A stretch of DNA of 64,000 nt from Acidimicrobiales bacterium. GTDB taxonomy: Bacteria; Actinomycetota; Acidimicrobiia; Acidimicrobiales; MedAcidi-G1. Every line of letters begins with the position of its first letter. The stretch's first letter is position 1. Positions 1 to 8,902 of this stretch are shown one piece after another. The notes under the pieces are model-generated. The model saw nothing but the letters and a program-made list of their open reading frames with translations, did not search any database and was not told the DNA's origin. The position numbers and the translations under genes were made by a program. Location: positions 1-64,000 of the forward strand of contig JARQPW010000002.1 of assembly GCA_029577135.1 (NCBI GenBank), given 5' to 3'.

Positions 1-1
1 G

Positions 2-400
2 ACCGCAGGCCGCGGCATGAAGGGTCAGCGCTATCGCTCGAAGGTGCGCGTCGGCTTCGAGGGTGGCCAGATGCCGCTCCACCAGCGGGTGCCAAAGTTG
101 CGTGGCTTCAAGAACCCTTTCCGCGTCGAATACCAGGCGGTCAACCTCGACACCGTCGAGGCATCGGGCCTCGACGAGGTCACGCCCGAGACCCTGCTCG
201 AACTGGGCCTCGTCGGCAAGAAGTCGCTGGTCAAGGTGTTGGCCCGGGGAGAGGTCACGCGTGCCGTGACCGTCCGCGTCCACGCTTGTTCGGCGGCGGC
301 GGAGGCCGCCATCACGGCGGCCGGTGGCACGGTCGAGCGCCTGCCGCTGCCGTTCGCCGTGCGACCGCCGGCCAGCGGCAACGCACTGATGAACCGATGA
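2..400 (+). CDS. rplO: 50S ribosomal protein L15 (5' end outside window)
   Basis: Ribosomal protein L15 of the large subunit, which joins late in 50S assembly. The open frame runs in from the left edge (first full codon at base 2) and reads TAGRGMKGQR, then the L15 signature GFEGGQMPLHQRVPK and a C-terminal L18e/L15 fold of about 90 residues. About 20-25 N-terminal residues of the Gly/Arg-rich tail are missing. The internal ATG at 17 is not the start, because family sequence continues upstream of it. It lies 34 nt before secY, in the usual spc-operon order. Confidence 0.95.
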   Translation, partial: TAGRGMKGQRYRSKVRVGFEGGQMPLHQRVPKLRGFKNPFRVEYQAVNLDTVEASGLDEVTPETLLELGLVGKKSLVKVLARGEVTRAVTVRVHACSAAAEAAITAAGGTVERLPLPFAVRPPASGNALMNR

Positions 401-434
401 CGTCGTTCGTTCGACGCGACTAGAGGGGACCGCC

Positions 435-1757
435 GTGCTCGCCAGCATGCTGAACATGTTCCGGGTCCAGGACCTGCGGAAGCGGATCCTGTTCACGCTG
501 TTCATGATCCTGCTGTACCGGATCGGCGCCTTCATCCCGTCGCCCGGGATCGACGTCGAGCAGGTCCAGTTGCTGCGCGACCGCGCCAGCCAGGGCGGCG
601 TGCTGGCGTTCCTCCAACTCTTCTCGGGCGGCTCGCTGACGACCTTCGCCATCTTCGCCCTCGGCGTCATGCCGTACATCACGGCGTCGATCATCATGCA
701 GGTGCTCGGCGTCGTCGTGCCCCGCATCGAGCAGTGGCAGCAGCAGGGCGCCGTCGGCCAGCGCAAGATCACGCAGTGGACCCGCTACCTCACCGTGGTG
801 ATCGCAGTCATCCAGGCCACCAGCTTCGCCTTCCTGTTCAACAGCAGCGGCAACTCGATCAGCGGCCAGTCCGGCGCCAACCTGCTGCCCCGGTTCCACA
901 TCGGAACCGTCAGCGTGGTGGTCCTGACCCTTGCTGCAGGCACGGCGCTGCTCATGTGGATGGGCGAGCTGATCACCCAGAACGGGATTGGCAACGGCAT
1001 GTCGCTGATCATCATGATCTCGGTGCTCAGCGGCTTCCCCGCCCAGGGCTCCGTCATCCAGTCCGAGAACGGCCCGACGACCCTGCTCGTGGTCCTCGTG
1101 GTCCTCATCGCCGTGATCGGCGCCATCGTCTTCGTCGAACAGGGCCAGCGGCGCATTCCGGTGCAGTTCGCCAAGCGGGTGGTAGGACGCCGCATGTACG
1201 GCGGCCAGAACACCTACATCCCGCTGAAGGTCAACCAGTCCGGCGTGATCCCGATCATCTTCGCCACGTCGGTGCTGTACCTGCCGGTCCTGATCGCCGC
1301 GGCGCTGCCGTGGGACGGCTTCCGGAGCTGGGTCGACAACAACCTGGCCCAGCCGAACAACGTCTTCTACTTCACCTTCACCGGCGTTCTGGTCATCGGC
1401 TTCGCCTACTTCTACACGGCGATCACCTTCGACCCCGTGAAGCAGGCCGACCAGATCCGCAAGCAGGGCGGCTTCGTCCCGGGCATCCGACCGGGTCAAC
1501 AGACCGAGCGGTATCTGGCCAGGATCCTGGCCCGGATCACGTTGCCGGGAGCGCTCTTCCTCGCTGCCGTGGCGCTGATCCCGTCGATCCTCGTCAACGT
1601 GTTCCTCGACACGCAGGCGGGCGTCGGGAGCTCCGGCGCAGCCGGCTTCGGCTTCATCGGCATCTCGATCCTCATCGCCTCCGGCGTCTCGCTCGATACC
1701 ATGAAGCAGATCGACTCACAGTTGACCATGCGCAACTACGAGGGCTTCCTCAAGTAG
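435..1757 (+). CDS. secY: Preprotein translocase subunit SecY
   Basis: The central channel of the SecYEG translocon in the cytoplasmic membrane. The 440-residue product has the family's usual length and about ten hydrophobic spans. Family landmarks include the N-terminal amphipathic segment followed by [21 protein letters not shown], the plug-region [10 protein letters not shown] and the cytoplasmic loop [15 protein letters not shown] at 435 is chosen because AGAGGGG (422-428) sits 6 nt upstream and the protein then begins MLASMLNMF, as in relatives; the later ATG at 447 would also keep the core. It is followed 26 nt later by adk, as in other actinobacteria. Confidence 0.97.
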   Translation: MLASMLNMFRVQDLRKRILFTLFMILLYRIGAFIPSPGIDVEQVQLLRDRASQGGVLAFLQLFSGGSLTTFAIFALGVMPYITASIIMQVLGVVVPRIEQWQQQGAVGQRKITQWTRYLTVVIAVIQATSFAFLFNSSGNSISGQSGANLLPRFHIGTVSVVVLTLAAGTALLMWMGELITQNGIGNGMSLIIMISVLSGFPAQGSVIQSENGPTTLLVVLVVLIAVIGAIVFVEQGQRRIPVQFAKRVVGRRMYGGQNTYIPLKVNQSGVIPIIFATSVLYLPVLIAAALPWDGFRSWVDNNLAQPNNVFYFTFTGVLVIGFAYFYTAITFDPVKQADQIRKQGGFVPGIRPGQQTERYLARILARITLPGALFLAAVALIPSILVNVFLDTQAGVGSSGAAGFGFIGISILIASGVSLDTMKQIDSQLTMRNYEGFLK

Positions 1758-1783
1758 CCGTCGGGTTGAAGAGCACGACCAGC

Positions 1784-2356
1784 ATGGCAGCCGTCCGCCT
1801 CGTCATCCTGGGCCGCCAGGGCTCCGGCAAGAGCACGCAGTGTGCGCGCCTGGTCGAGGCCTACGGGCCGGTCCACATCTCCACCGGCGACATGTTGCGC
1901 GCCGTCGTCGCCGAGGGCACCGAACTGGGCCTGCGGGCGAGCGCCCTGATGGATGCCGGCAACCTGGTCCCCGACGACGTGATGATCGGGATCGTCGCCG
2001 AGCGCCTCGCCAAGCCCGACGTGGTCGAGCACGGCTTCCTCCTGGACGGCTTCCCACGGACCCCGGTCCAGGCCGAGGCGCTCGAGGAGATCCTCTCCGA
2101 CACCGGTGCCGACGGCGTCCGGGCGGTCAACATCGACGTTCCCGTCGACGAGGTCATCGAGCGGATGCTCGCCCGTGGCCGTGTCGACGACACCGAGGAG
2201 GCGATCCGACGACGCCTCGACCTGTACGAGTCCTCGACGGCGCCACTGCTCGCATGGTTCGAGGAACACGGCCTGCTGTCCGTCGTCGTCGGCCTGGGGA
2301 CCGAGGACGAGGTCTTCGACCGCCTCCGAACGGCCATCGAAGGGGTGTCGGCATGA
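1784..2356 (+). CDS. adk: Adenylate kinase, short-LID form
   Basis: Catalyses ATP + AMP = 2 ADP in the cytoplasm. The 190-residue protein begins [10 protein letters not shown] and continues directly into the P-loop GRQGSGKST. It also has the AMP-binding HISTGDMLR and DGFPRT motifs. The region after RMLARGR passes straight to [11 protein letters not shown], so this is the short form without the roughly 27-residue LID insertion, as in mycobacteria. ATG 1784 is preferred; a TTG at 1766 would only add a poorly conserved leader. The methionine aminopeptidase gene that usually follows adk is absent. Confidence 0.95.
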   Translation: MAAVRLVILGRQGSGKSTQCARLVEAYGPVHISTGDMLRAVVAEGTELGLRASALMDAGNLVPDDVMIGIVAERLAKPDVVEHGFLLDGFPRTPVQAEALEEILSDTGADGVRAVNIDVPVDEVIERMLARGRVDDTEEAIRRRLDLYESSTAPLLAWFEEHGLLSVVVGLGTEDEVFDRLRTAIEGVSA

Positions 2357-2426
2357 ACGTCGTGCACCTGTCGGCCCGTACCCGGACCGCCGCAGCGGCC
2401 CGCGGCCTTCGTTGTCGACCACTGGG

Positions 2427-2455
2427 TTGGCCGCGTCCAAAGGCCCCGGTAGCGT
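2427..2455 (+). promoter_or_regulatory. Predicted promoter for infA and the downstream ribosomal genes
   Basis: TTGGCC (2427-2432) and TAGCGT (2450-2455) are separated by 17 nt, within the 179-nt adk-infA gap. The arrangement matches the rplM promoter at 6452-6480 (TTGCCG-17-TAGCCT). The predicted transcript starts near 2462, giving a leader of about 75 nt. The call rests on motif and spacing only. Confidence 0.5.
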
Positions 2456-2535
2456 GGCCCGTCGGCCTCTGCCGGGTGCCCCTGTGCGCCCATGCAACGG
2501 ATTCCAGTCTGGCCGACCCGACCCGGAGGACCACC

Positions 2536-2760
2536 CTGCCGAAGCAGAAGGAAGACGCGATCGTCATGGAGGGCACGGTGCTCGAGCCGTTGCCCAACGC
2601 CATGTTCAAGGTCGAGTTGGAGAACGGCCACAAGGTCCTGGCCCACATCTCCGGCAAGATGCGGATGCACTACATCCGCATCCTTCCCGGCGACCGCGTG
2701 CAGGTGGAGCTCACCCCCTACGACCTCCAACGGGGTCGGATCACGTACCGGTACAAGTAG
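2536..2760 (+). CDS. infA: Translation initiation factor IF-1, probable CTG start
   Basis: IF-1 binds the 30S A-site during initiation. The OB-fold is nearly canonical: [41 protein letters not shown], and a [13 protein letters not shown] end. The frame has no ATG, GTG or TTG that gives a normal N-terminus. CTG at 2536 gives 74 residues starting [12 protein letters not shown] and lies 5 nt after GGAGGA (2525-2530). The next ATG, at 2566, would delete the first beta strand. ATG 2353 is also in frame but would add about 60 residues of non-family sequence. CTG is therefore the best start, which is rare. It is followed by rpmJ. Confidence 0.9.
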   Translation: MPKQKEDAIVMEGTVLEPLPNAMFKVELENGHKVLAHISGKMRMHYIRILPGDRVQVELTPYDLQRGRITYRYK

Positions 2761-2781
2761 TTCGATTCAAGTGAGTGGACG

Positions 2782-2895
2782 ATGAAGGTTCGAGCCAGCG
2801 TCAAGCCGATGTGCGAGAAGTGTCGGATCATCCGGCGCCACGGTCGCGTGCGGATCATCTGCAGCAACCCGCGCCACAAGCAGCGCCAGGGCTGA
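2782..2895 (+). CDS. rpmJ: 50S ribosomal protein L36, zinc form
   Basis: A 37-residue large-subunit protein reading [14 protein letters not shown] and then [14 protein letters not shown]. The zinc-ribbon set Cys-Cys-Cys-His is complete (C11, C14, C27, H32), so this is the zinc-binding C+ paralogue type. It sits between infA and rpsM, 21 nt after infA and 22 nt before rpsM, its usual place in the alpha operon. Confidence 0.95.
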   Translation: MKVRASVKPMCEKCRIIRRHGRVRIICSNPRHKQRQG

Positions 2896-2917
2896 GAAGG
2901 ACAGGAACAGACACGAC

Positions 2918-3295
2918 ATGGCACGCATCGCCGGCGTCGACATCCCCCGAGAGAAGCAGGCCTGGGTCTCGCTGACCTACATCCACGGAGTCGGCCAGAC
3001 CACCGCAGAGCAGATCTGCGAAGCGACCGAGATCGATCCCACCGCCCGCGTCCGTGACCTCACGGACGACGAGGTCGCCAGGATCCGCACGTTCGTCGAC
3101 CAGAACCTCAAGGTCGAGGGCGACCTGCGCCGTGAGGTTTCGCAGAACATCAAGCGCAAGATGGACATCGGCTGCTACCAGGGTCTCCGCCACCGCCGTG
3201 GGCTGCCGGTGCACGGCCAGCGCACCCACACGAACGCCCGTACCCGCAAGGGTCCCCGCAAGACTGTGGCCAACAAGAAGAAGGTCACGAAGTAA
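2918..3295 (+). CDS. rpsM: 30S ribosomal protein S13
   Basis: A small-subunit head protein that contacts the P-site tRNA and the 50S bridge B1. The 125 residues begin [14 protein letters not shown] and include the helix-two-turn-helix [10 protein letters not shown]. The basic tail [19 protein letters not shown], which reaches the decoding site, is intact. The stop TAA overlaps the ATG of rpsK by one base (TAATG at 3293-3297), so the two are probably translationally coupled. Confidence 0.97.
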   Translation: MARIAGVDIPREKQAWVSLTYIHGVGQTTAEQICEATEIDPTARVRDLTDDEVARIRTFVDQNLKVEGDLRREVSQNIKRKMDIGCYQGLRHRRGLPVHGQRTHTNARTRKGPRKTVANKKKVTK

Positions 3296-3693
3296 TGGCG
3301 AAGCCCACGGCCGGCAGTCGTCGACCCCGCAGGAAGGAGCGCAAGAACGTCCCCCACGGCGTTGCGCACATCAAGAGTTCCTTCAACAACACGATCATCA
3401 CGATCACCGACCAGCGTGGCAACACGCTGGCCTGGGCGTCGGCCGGCAACGTCGGTTTCAAGGGGTCCCGCAAGTCCACCCCGTTCGCCGCCCAGATGGC
3501 CGCCGAGCAGTGCGCCCGACGGGCCATGGAACATGGCGTCCGCAAGGTCGACGTAGTCGTCCGCGGTCCCGGATCGGGACGTGAGACCGCCATCCGCACC
3601 ATCCAGAGCACCGGGATCGAGGTGACCGGAATCAAGGACGTCACCCCGATTCCGCACAACGGCTGCCGTCCGCCCAAGCGGCGGAGGGTCTGA
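3295..3693 (+). CDS. rpsK: 30S ribosomal protein S11
   Basis: A platform protein of the 30S subunit near the E-site mRNA. The 132 residues show the family core [19 protein letters not shown], the [14 protein letters not shown] loop and the conserved C-terminus with [18 protein letters not shown]. Length and ends match the family exactly. It begins inside the rpsM stop and is followed by rpsD after one base, forming the conserved rpsM-rpsK-rpsD-rpoA-rplQ block. Confidence 0.98.
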   Translation: MAKPTAGSRRPRRKERKNVPHGVAHIKSSFNNTIITITDQRGNTLAWASAGNVGFKGSRKSTPFAAQMAAEQCARRAMEHGVRKVDVVVRGPGSGRETAIRTIQSTGIEVTGIKDVTPIPHNGCRPPKRRRV

Positions 3694-3694
3694 C

Positions 3695-4312
3695 ATGTCC
3701 CGATACACCGGTCCCCGGGCACGGGTCTCCCGTCGCCTCGGCACGAACATCTTCGGCACCAAGGGCGAGACCATCGCCCTCGACAAGCGGCCCTATCCGC
3801 CGGGCGAACACGGCCGCACGCGTCGCCGCACCAACCAGTCCGAGTACCTCCTGCAGCTCCAGGAGAAGCAGAAGGCCCGCTTCTCCTACGGCCTCACCGA
3901 GAAGCAGTTCCGCCGCACCTACGAGGAGGCGAACCGCCGCGAAGGCGTCACCGGCGAGAACATGCTGCGCTTCCTCGAGTTGCGCCTCGACAACGTCGTG
4001 TACCGCGCCGGCCTGGCGGCGACCCGTCCCCAGGCCCGCCAGATGGTCAACCACGGCCACTTCGACGTCAACGGCCGCAGGGTGGACATTCCCAGCTTCC
4101 GGGTTCGCAAGGGCGATGTCATCAGCCTCCGCCCCAAGGCCCGCGACATGGTCGTCGTCCGTTGGAACATCGATGTCCTCGACCGGCAGGCTCCGGCCTG
4201 GCTGGCCGTGGGCGGCGACGGCTTCGAGGTCACCGTCAACGAACTCCCCGTACGTGAACAGATCGACATCCCGGTGCGCGAGCACCTCATCGTCGAGCTC
4301 TACAGCAAGTAA
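3695..4312 (+). CDS. rpsD: 30S ribosomal protein S4, zinc-free form
   Basis: A primary 16S rRNA binding protein at the mRNA entry pore; in several bacteria it also represses its own operon by binding mRNA. The 205 residues start [16 protein letters not shown] and carry the S4 domain [16 protein letters not shown]...[10 protein letters not shown] near residues 90-155. The N-terminal part lacks the four-cysteine zinc site, so this is the C- type. A 42-nt gap separates it from rpoA. Confidence 0.97.
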   Translation: MSRYTGPRARVSRRLGTNIFGTKGETIALDKRPYPPGEHGRTRRRTNQSEYLLQLQEKQKARFSYGLTEKQFRRTYEEANRREGVTGENMLRFLELRLDNVVYRAGLAATRPQARQMVNHGHFDVNGRRVDIPSFRVRKGDVISLRPKARDMVVVRWNIDVLDRQAPAWLAVGGDGFEVTVNELPVREQIDIPVREHLIVELYSK

Positions 4313-4354
4313 TCCGACCCACCAGGGTCAATCCCCGGATCAAGAGAGAGAAGC

Positions 4355-5293
4355 ATGCTGGTTATTCAGCGTCCCACCGTCGAGGCGATCGACGAGGCCC
4401 AAGTCAACACCCAACAGTTCGCTGTGGGTCCGCTCGAGCCGGGCTTCGGCCCCACGCTCGGCAACTCGCTGCGGCGCACACTGCTGTCGTCGGTTCCCGG
4501 TGCGGCCATCACCGAGGTCCGCTTCGAGGGCGCCGACCACGAGTTCGGCACGCTCGACGGCGTCGTCGACGACATCACCGACATGATCCTCGCCCTCAAG
4601 GACATCGTGGTCCGTAGCCACAGTGACGAGGCCGTCACCGTACGCCTCGAGGTCACCGGTCCCGCCGAGGCCACGGCCGGCGACCTGTCGCCCCATGCCG
4701 ACATCGAGGTCCTGAACCCCGACCTGCACCTGGCGACCGTCAACAAGGGTGGTCGCCTGTCCGCCGAGGTCACCATCGAGCGGGGCCGGGGCTTCCTGTC
4801 CTCCAACCGACCGGCCGTCGACGGGCTGATCGGCGTGATCCCGGTCGACGCCCTGTTCTCGCCGGTCCGTCGTGTGGCCTTCGACGTCGAGGCCACCCAG
4901 GTCGACCAGTCGACCGACTACGACCGCCTGATCCTCACCATCGAGACCGACGGTTCCCAGACGCCCCGTGACGCCCTCGCATCGGCCGGCGGCACGCTCC
5001 GGGCGCTGGTGCAGCTCGTCGAGGAGATGAGCGACGAGCCCCGGGGCCTGGCCCTCGGAGAGGTCGGTCCGGTCGGTGGCGAGTCCCCCGACATGGACCT
5101 GCCGATCGAGGACCTCGACCTCTCGGAGCGTCCCCGCAACTGCCTCAAGCGGGCGCAGGTCGACACCGTCGGCGAACTGCTCGAGCGCACCGAGGACGAC
5201 TTGCTCGCCATCACAAACTTCGGCCAGAAGTCCCTCGACGAGGTGCTCGAGAAGCTCGACGAGCGCGGCCTCGCCCTGCGGGTGCGAGACTGA
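4355..5293 (+). CDS. rpoA: RNA polymerase alpha subunit
   Basis: Alpha dimerises to start RNA polymerase assembly, and its C-terminal domain contacts UP elements and activators such as CRP. The 312 residues include the assembly domain ([19 protein letters not shown] and [12 protein letters not shown]), a linker, and the C-terminal domain with [22 protein letters not shown] and [14 protein letters not shown]. The length is normal. ATG 4355 follows AAGAGAGAGAAG. The family C-terminal domain residues expected to bind DNA are present, so CRP-type activation (crp is at 51290) is feasible. Confidence 0.98.
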   Translation: MLVIQRPTVEAIDEAQVNTQQFAVGPLEPGFGPTLGNSLRRTLLSSVPGAAITEVRFEGADHEFGTLDGVVDDITDMILALKDIVVRSHSDEAVTVRLEVTGPAEATAGDLSPHADIEVLNPDLHLATVNKGGRLSAEVTIERGRGFLSSNRPAVDGLIGVIPVDALFSPVRRVAFDVEATQVDQSTDYDRLILTIETDGSQTPRDALASAGGTLRALVQLVEEMSDEPRGLALGEVGPVGGESPDMDLPIEDLDLSERPRNCLKRAQVDTVGELLERTEDDLLAITNFGQKSLDEVLEKLDERGLALRVRD

Positions 5294-5297
5294 CGCC

Positions 5298-5651
5298 ATG
5301 TTCGCGACACCGAGGAAGGGCCGCCGCCTCGGCGGGAGTTCGGCTCACCAGAAGTCGATGCTGGCCAACCTCGTGGCGTCCCTGATCGCGGCCGAGGCCA
5401 TCACGACCACGGAGGCCAAGGCCAAGGCGCTTCGGCCGGTCGCCGAGAAGGTCATCACCAAGGCCAAGAAGGGCGGCCTCCACAACCACCGCCAGGTGGT
5501 GTCGTTCCTACGCGACAAGGAGATGGTCGCCAAGCTCTTCGAGGAGATCGGTCCCCGCTACGCCGACCGCCCGGGTGGCTACACCCGCATCCTCAAGGTC
5601 GGACCCCGCCCGGGGGACAACGCCCCGATGGCCCGCATCGAGCTGGTCTGA
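5298..5651 (+). CDS. rplQ: 50S ribosomal protein L17
   Basis: A large-subunit protein near the exit tunnel. The 117 residues begin with a short variant of the usual MPRP...[12 protein letters not shown] start and continue [30 protein letters not shown]. The C-terminal [25 protein letters not shown] is canonical. The gene starts 4 nt after rpoA and ends the alpha operon; truA follows after 13 nt and is probably cotranscribed. Confidence 0.97.
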   Translation: MFATPRKGRRLGGSSAHQKSMLANLVASLIAAEAITTTEAKAKALRPVAEKVITKAKKGGLHNHRQVVSFLRDKEMVAKLFEEIGPRYADRPGGYTRILKVGPRPGDNAPMARIELV

Positions 5652-5664
5652 CAAGACCCACGAC

Positions 5665-6426
5665 ATGAGGGTCCGGGCAACCGTCGCCTACGACGGTGGC
5701 CCCTTCCACGGCTTCGCCGCCAACGAGGGCGTCCGCACCATCGCCGGCGAGCTCGACGACGCCCTCTCCCGTGTCGTCGGTACCACGATCTCCGTGACGT
5801 GCGCCGGTCGCACGGACCGGGGGGTGCACGCCTTCGGCCAGGTCGTCAGCTTCGACGCCCCCGACGACACGGACCTTGACCGTGTCCGTCGGTCGGTCAA
5901 CCGCCAGTGCGGCCCGTCGGTGGTCCTCCGGTCCCTCAAGCGTGCCGGCGACGACTTCGACGCCCGCTTCACGGCGACGGGGCGTTCCTACCGCTACCGG
6001 GTGCTCAACCGGCGGGATCCGGACCCGTTCCTGGCCGCTACCGCCTGGCACGTCACGGACCCGCTCGACGTGCCGGCCATGCAGTCGGCAGCCGACCACC
6101 TCGTCGGCGAGCACGACTTCTCGTCGTTCTGTCGTCGCCCGAAGGTGGCCACCGACGCAGCCGCGCCCAGCCTCGTCCGTCGGATCGAGACGGTGGGTTG
6201 GCAGGGTCCGGACGACGACGGCCTGCTCGAGTTCTCCATCACCGCCAGTGCCTTCTGCCACCAGATGGTCCGCTCGATCGTGGGAACGCTGGTCGACGTC
6301 GGCCGAGGGATGCGCAGCGTCGATGACGTGCCGGGGATGCTCGAGGCACGCGACCGGCAGGCGGCAGGCAGTCCGGCGCCTCCCCACGGGCTCGTCCTCT
6401 GGTCGGTGCGGTACCCCGACGCCTGA
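5665..6426 (+). CDS. truA: tRNA pseudouridine synthase A
   Basis: Converts uridines 38-40 in the anticodon stem-loop of many tRNAs to pseudouridine. The 253-residue product has the catalytic-Asp motif AGRTDRGVHAFGQV near residues 48-60, the RYRVLNRRDPDPF region and the C-terminal FCHQMVRSIVGTLVDVGRG. ATG 5665 follows rplQ by 13 nt and gives a normal N-terminus (MRVRATVAYDGGPFHGFA). Its position at the end of the rpoA-rplQ run is common in Gram-positive bacteria. Confidence 0.95.
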   Translation: MRVRATVAYDGGPFHGFAANEGVRTIAGELDDALSRVVGTTISVTCAGRTDRGVHAFGQVVSFDAPDDTDLDRVRRSVNRQCGPSVVLRSLKRAGDDFDARFTATGRSYRYRVLNRRDPDPFLAATAWHVTDPLDVPAMQSAADHLVGEHDFSSFCRRPKVATDAAAPSLVRRIETVGWQGPDDDGLLEFSITASAFCHQMVRSIVGTLVDVGRGMRSVDDVPGMLEARDRQAAGSPAPPHGLVLWSVRYPDA

Positions 6427-6451
6427 CTCGGGCGGAGCCGGCGACACAGGG

Positions 6452-6480
6452 TTGCCGGGTCCAACGCGCGGCCGTAGCCT
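6452..6480 (+). promoter_or_regulatory. Predicted promoter for rplM-rpsI
   Basis: TTGCCG (6452-6457), a 17-nt spacer and TAGCCT (6475-6480) lie in the 139-nt truA-rplM gap. The predicted leader of about 80 nt ends with the ribosome site GAAGAGG upstream of the GTG at 6566. Confidence 0.5.
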
Positions 6481-6565
6481 TGCCCTCTGGCCGTACGGTC
6501 ATGGTGGTCCCGGCCCATTCATAGGTTGGACGGCCGTCCCCGCAGAGCTCTCGAAGAGGTATCCC

Positions 6566-7018
6566 GTGTCCACCTACACCCCCAAGGCGAGCGAGATCGT
6601 GCGTGCCTGGCACGTCGTCGACGCCGAAGGCCTCATTCTGGGCCGCATGGCCACCGAGGTGGCTTCCATCCTGCGCGGCAAGCACAAGGCGACCTTCACG
6701 CCCCACATGGACACCGGAGACCACGTCGTCATCGTCAACACCGACAAGGTCGTGCTGACCGGTGTCAAGGCCACCGAGAAGATGGTCTACGACCACTCCG
6801 GCTACCCGGGCGGCCTCAGGACCCGTGCCTACGGTGACATGCTCTCCGACCGCTCCGACGAGGCCGTGCGCCGCACCATCCGAGGCATGCTCCCCAAGAA
6901 CCGGCTGGGTCGGCAGATGATCAACAAGCTCAAGGTCTACCGCGGCCCGGAACACCCCCACGAGGCCCAGCAGCCGCAGCCGCTCGTGATCGAGCATGCC
7001 CGGGCCCGCACTTCGTGA
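6566..7018 (+). CDS. rplM: 50S ribosomal protein L13
   Basis: An early-assembling 23S rRNA binding protein. The 150 residues include the family core RAWHVVDAEGLILGRMATEVA, the HKATFTPHMDTGDHVVIVN strand region and GMLPKNRLGRQMINKLKVY. GTG 6566 is taken as the start because GAAGAGG lies 5 nt upstream and the protein then reads MSTYTPKASEI as in other actinobacteria. It is followed by rpsI 28 nt later, the universal L13-S9 pair. Confidence 0.97.
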   Translation: MSTYTPKASEIVRAWHVVDAEGLILGRMATEVASILRGKHKATFTPHMDTGDHVVIVNTDKVVLTGVKATEKMVYDHSGYPGGLRTRAYGDMLSDRSDEAVRRTIRGMLPKNRLGRQMINKLKVYRGPEHPHEAQQPQPLVIEHARARTS

Positions 7019-7046
7019 CCGAGCAAGGCTGAACGAGGAACCCACA

Positions 7047-7445
7047 ATGCCGCATCCCCTCATCCAGACCACCGGTCGCCGCAAGTCCGCCGTCGCCCGC
7101 GTGCGCTTTCGTCCCATCGACGGTGTCTCCACCATCACGATCAACGGTCGTGCCGCCGACGACTTCTTCCCCTCCGAGTCCCACCGCCTGGTGTTCCTCG
7201 AACCGCTCCGGGTCACGGGCACCGAGGGCACCTATGACATCGACGCCACCGTCCACGGCGGCGGCGCCGCCGGACAGGCCGGCGCCCTGTGCCTCGGCAT
7301 CGCCCGTGCGCTCGAGGCACTCGAGCCCGAGCGCCGGGAGGCCCTCAAGCGGGCCGGGCTCCTGACGCGGGACGACCGCAAGAAGGAGTCCAAGAAGTAC
7401 GGCCTCAAGAAGGCCCGCAAGGCGCCGCAGTACAGCAAGCGCTAG
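7047..7445 (+). CDS. rpsI: 30S ribosomal protein S9
   Basis: A head protein of the 30S subunit whose C-terminal tail touches the P-site tRNA. The 132 residues begin near QTTGRRKSAVARVR and end with the conserved basic KKYGLKKARKAPQYSKR, with the terminal Arg that contacts tRNA. Length is normal for the shorter S9 type. ATG 7047 follows GAACGAGGAA. It is paired with rplM. Confidence 0.97.
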   Translation: MPHPLIQTTGRRKSAVARVRFRPIDGVSTITINGRAADDFFPSESHRLVFLEPLRVTGTEGTYDIDATVHGGGAAGQAGALCLGIARALEALEPERREALKRAGLLTRDDRKKESKKYGLKKARKAPQYSKR

Positions 7446-7498
7446 CGGCGGTCGGCGACCCGTTCCGAGTGGCCCGGACCCATAGCCCCACTTCCCCC

Positions 7499-8833
7499 AT
7501 GGCCCTGCGCTTCGGCACCGACGGAGTTCGTGCCCGGGCCGACACCGTGTTCACCGAGTCGGTCGTGCGCGCCCTCGGGCATGCCGCCGCCGGCCACCTG
7601 GGTGCGGACATCATCGTCATCGGCCACGACACCCGGGCCTCCGGCGAGGCGCTGTCCCGGGCGCTGGCCGAGGGCTTCCTCGAGGGCGGTGTCGAGGTTC
7701 GCCAGCTGGGCATGGCCCCGACACCGGCCGTCGCCCACGTGGCGGCGGCCGACGGGATCGCCGGTGCCGTGGTCTCCGCCTCGCACAACCCCTGGACCGA
7801 CAACGGCGTGAAGCTCTTCGCTGCCGGGGGCCACAAGCTCGACGACGCGGCGCAGGTTGAACTCCAGGCCAGTTGGGACGAGACCCCCGGCCTCGACGCC
7901 TCCGGCCGTGCGGTGCCCGAACCTGCGTCCGACGGCCGTTGGGTCGAGGCGGTCGCGTCCTCGGTCGACGTCGGTGCCCTCGTTGGGCTCACGCTCGTCG
8001 TCGACTGCGCACACGGCGCCATGTCGACGGTCGCACCCGCCGTGCTCGAGCGCCTAGGCGCAGAGGTCACCGTCCTCAATGCGACGCCGGACGGCCGCAA
8101 CATCAACCACCTCTGCGGTTCGATGCACCCCGAGGGGCTGCAACGGGCCGTGGTCGACGCCGGTGCCGATGCCGGCCTGGCGTTCGACGGCGATGGCGAC
8201 CGGGTCGTCGCCGTCGGAGCCGATGGCACCCTCCTCGACGGCGACCACCTCCTGGCGGCCTGCGGGATCGACCTCCACGGACGGGGCCTCCTGGCCGACG
8301 ACACCGTCGTCGGGACCGTCATGGCGAACCTCGGACTGCGGCTTGCGTTCGGCGCCTGCGGAATCTCCTTCCACGAGACTGCTGTGGGCGACCGCTACGT
8401 CCTCGAGGCGCTCGAGGCGAACGGCTGGACGCTCGGTGGGGAACAGTCCGGCCACCTGATCTTCCGCCACCTCGCCACCACGGGCGACGGCCTCCTCGCC
8501 GGAATCCAGGCGCTCGATGCCGCCCGCCGTCGCGGACGCACGCTCGGGGAGTGGACCACCGAATTGTTGGTCAAGGTGCCCCAGGTCCTCCGGGCCGTGG
8601 CCGTCGAAGGCTCCGGTGAGACGGTGGTCGAGGCCATGGCCGACGACATCGCCACGACGGCCGACCTGTTGGGCGACGAGGGTCGCGTCGTGGTTCGACC
8701 GTCGGGGACCGAATCCGTTGTCCGGGTCATGGTCGAGGCGCTCGACGCCGAGCTGGCGCGCAAGCTCGCCGACGAGCTCTGCGCGACGGCACAACGGACT
8801 GCCGAACGGGACGCGGGCTCCTCACAGGGGTGA
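7499..8833 (+). CDS. glmM: Phosphoglucosamine mutase
   Basis: Interconverts glucosamine-6-phosphate and glucosamine-1-phosphate, the second step to UDP-GlcNAc for peptidoglycan. The 444 residues match the family's usual 445 or so. The phosphoserine loop SASHNPWTDNG has the active Ser at residue 95. The metal-binding FDGDGDR and the sugar loop GGEQSGHLIF are present, as is the phosphate loop RPSGTES near the end. glmS lies 69 nt downstream, so the two steps are adjacent. A possible TAGCCC box at 7483-7488 would give a very short leader. Confidence 0.96.
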   Translation: MALRFGTDGVRARADTVFTESVVRALGHAAAGHLGADIIVIGHDTRASGEALSRALAEGFLEGGVEVRQLGMAPTPAVAHVAAADGIAGAVVSASHNPWTDNGVKLFAAGGHKLDDAAQVELQASWDETPGLDASGRAVPEPASDGRWVEAVASSVDVGALVGLTLVVDCAHGAMSTVAPAVLERLGAEVTVLNATPDGRNINHLCGSMHPEGLQRAVVDAGADAGLAFDGDGDRVVAVGADGTLLDGDHLLAACGIDLHGRGLLADDTVVGTVMANLGLRLAFGACGISFHETAVGDRYVLEALEANGWTLGGEQSGHLIFRHLATTGDGLLAGIQALDAARRRGRTLGEWTTELLVKVPQVLRAVAVEGSGETVVEAMADDIATTADLLGDEGRVVVRPSGTESVVRVMVEALDAELARKLADELCATAQRTAERDAGSSQG

Positions 8834-8838
8834 AGGCG

Positions 8839-8844
8839 TAGAAT
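8839..8844 (+). promoter_or_regulatory. Possible -10 box upstream of glmS
   Basis: TAGAAT lies in the 69-nt glmM-glmS gap and would give a leader of about 50 nt, ending with a GGGAAGGA ribosome site. No clear -35 is seen. The gap is too short for a glmS ribozyme. Confidence 0.35.
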
Positions 8845-8902
8845 CCAACCCGAGGCGGCTCGACGGGTCGTCGGACGGCTGCGGGAAGGAAACCAGGACA
8901 CG

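Noticed and set aside
420-1499. Long open frame opposite secY, and similar long opposite-strand frames such as 10439-12148, 13422-16136 and 46374-48548
   Set aside because: Composition is Arg/His/Gly/Asp-rich with no domain or start signal. Such frames arise because very GC-rich coding DNA has few stop codons on the other strand.
2353-2535. ATG 2353 in frame with infA, which would add about 60 residues
   Set aside because: The added stretch has no family similarity and contains the predicted promoter; GGAGGA before CTG 2536 explains the start better.
8834-8902. Possible glmS ribozyme before glmS
   Set aside because: The gap is only 69 nt, shorter than the ribozyme core, and no matching core sequence was seen.
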